Part shown: positions 36,711-36,737 of the stretch, in pieces
Layout of the letters: every line of letters begins with the position of its first letter
Numbering within the stretch: the first letter of the stretch is position 1
From: Candidatus Gastranaerophilales bacterium
Lineage (GTDB): Bacteria > Cyanobacteriota > Vampirovibrionia > Gastranaerophilales > Gastranaerophilaceae
Length of the DNA: 36,737 nt
NCBI GenBank assembly: GCA_905236775.1
Contig: CAJOOM010000076.1
Location: 1 to 36,737 of the forward strand
Reading direction: 5' to 3'
Position numbers and translations under genes: made by a program
The notes under the pieces: model-generated
The model's input: only the letters and a program-made list of their open reading frames with translations
What the model was told of the DNA's origin: nothing
Databases searched by the model: none

Positions 36711-36737
36711 GTGGTACTTACTCCTTCTCCCAACGGG

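Noticed and set aside
1-36737. CRISPR arrays, tRNA/rRNA genes, prophage or transposase genes
   Set aside because: None recognised on either strand on reading.

Overview
AT-rich 36.7-kb chromosomal window. Its gene content (RpoC2-type beta' C-terminus with a long trigger-loop insertion, Lpt/AsmA envelope genes, AAA proteins with one TM segment, many short orphan proteins) suggests a non-photosynthetic cyanobacterial relative (Melainabacteria/Gastranaerophilales-like). This placement is inference. Recognisable genes: rpoC2 (3' part), gltX, an MnmC-like methyltransferase plus FAD oxidoreductase pair, an HhH protein, two LptF/G permeases, lptB, an AsmA-like protein, a MalK/UgpC-like ATPase, a histidine-kinase-like protein, a DnaJ-like protein, glnA (GSI-alpha type), two adjacent AAA ATPases, aspS, a phosphodiester-glycosidase-domain protein, an RND efflux pair and a DUF559 protein. 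The main non-genic signals are: (1) two near-perfect sigma28/FliA-type promoters (TAAAGTTT-N11-GCCGATAT) in front of orphan genes with no flagellar genes in view; (2) a four-copy promoter-like module (TTACAAA boxes, then A-tract-GGCAATTT-N14-ACTTTATAT) preceding orphan proteins, the AAA pair and an apparently non-coding terminated transcript next to glnA; (3) a ~90-bp palindromic element inserted in-frame, in opposite orientations, in two adjacent overlapping genes, with a compensatory base-pair change in its stem; (4) a histidine kinase that has lost its phospho-acceptor His and its ATP-binding motifs. All calls come from reading the sequence; no searches were run.
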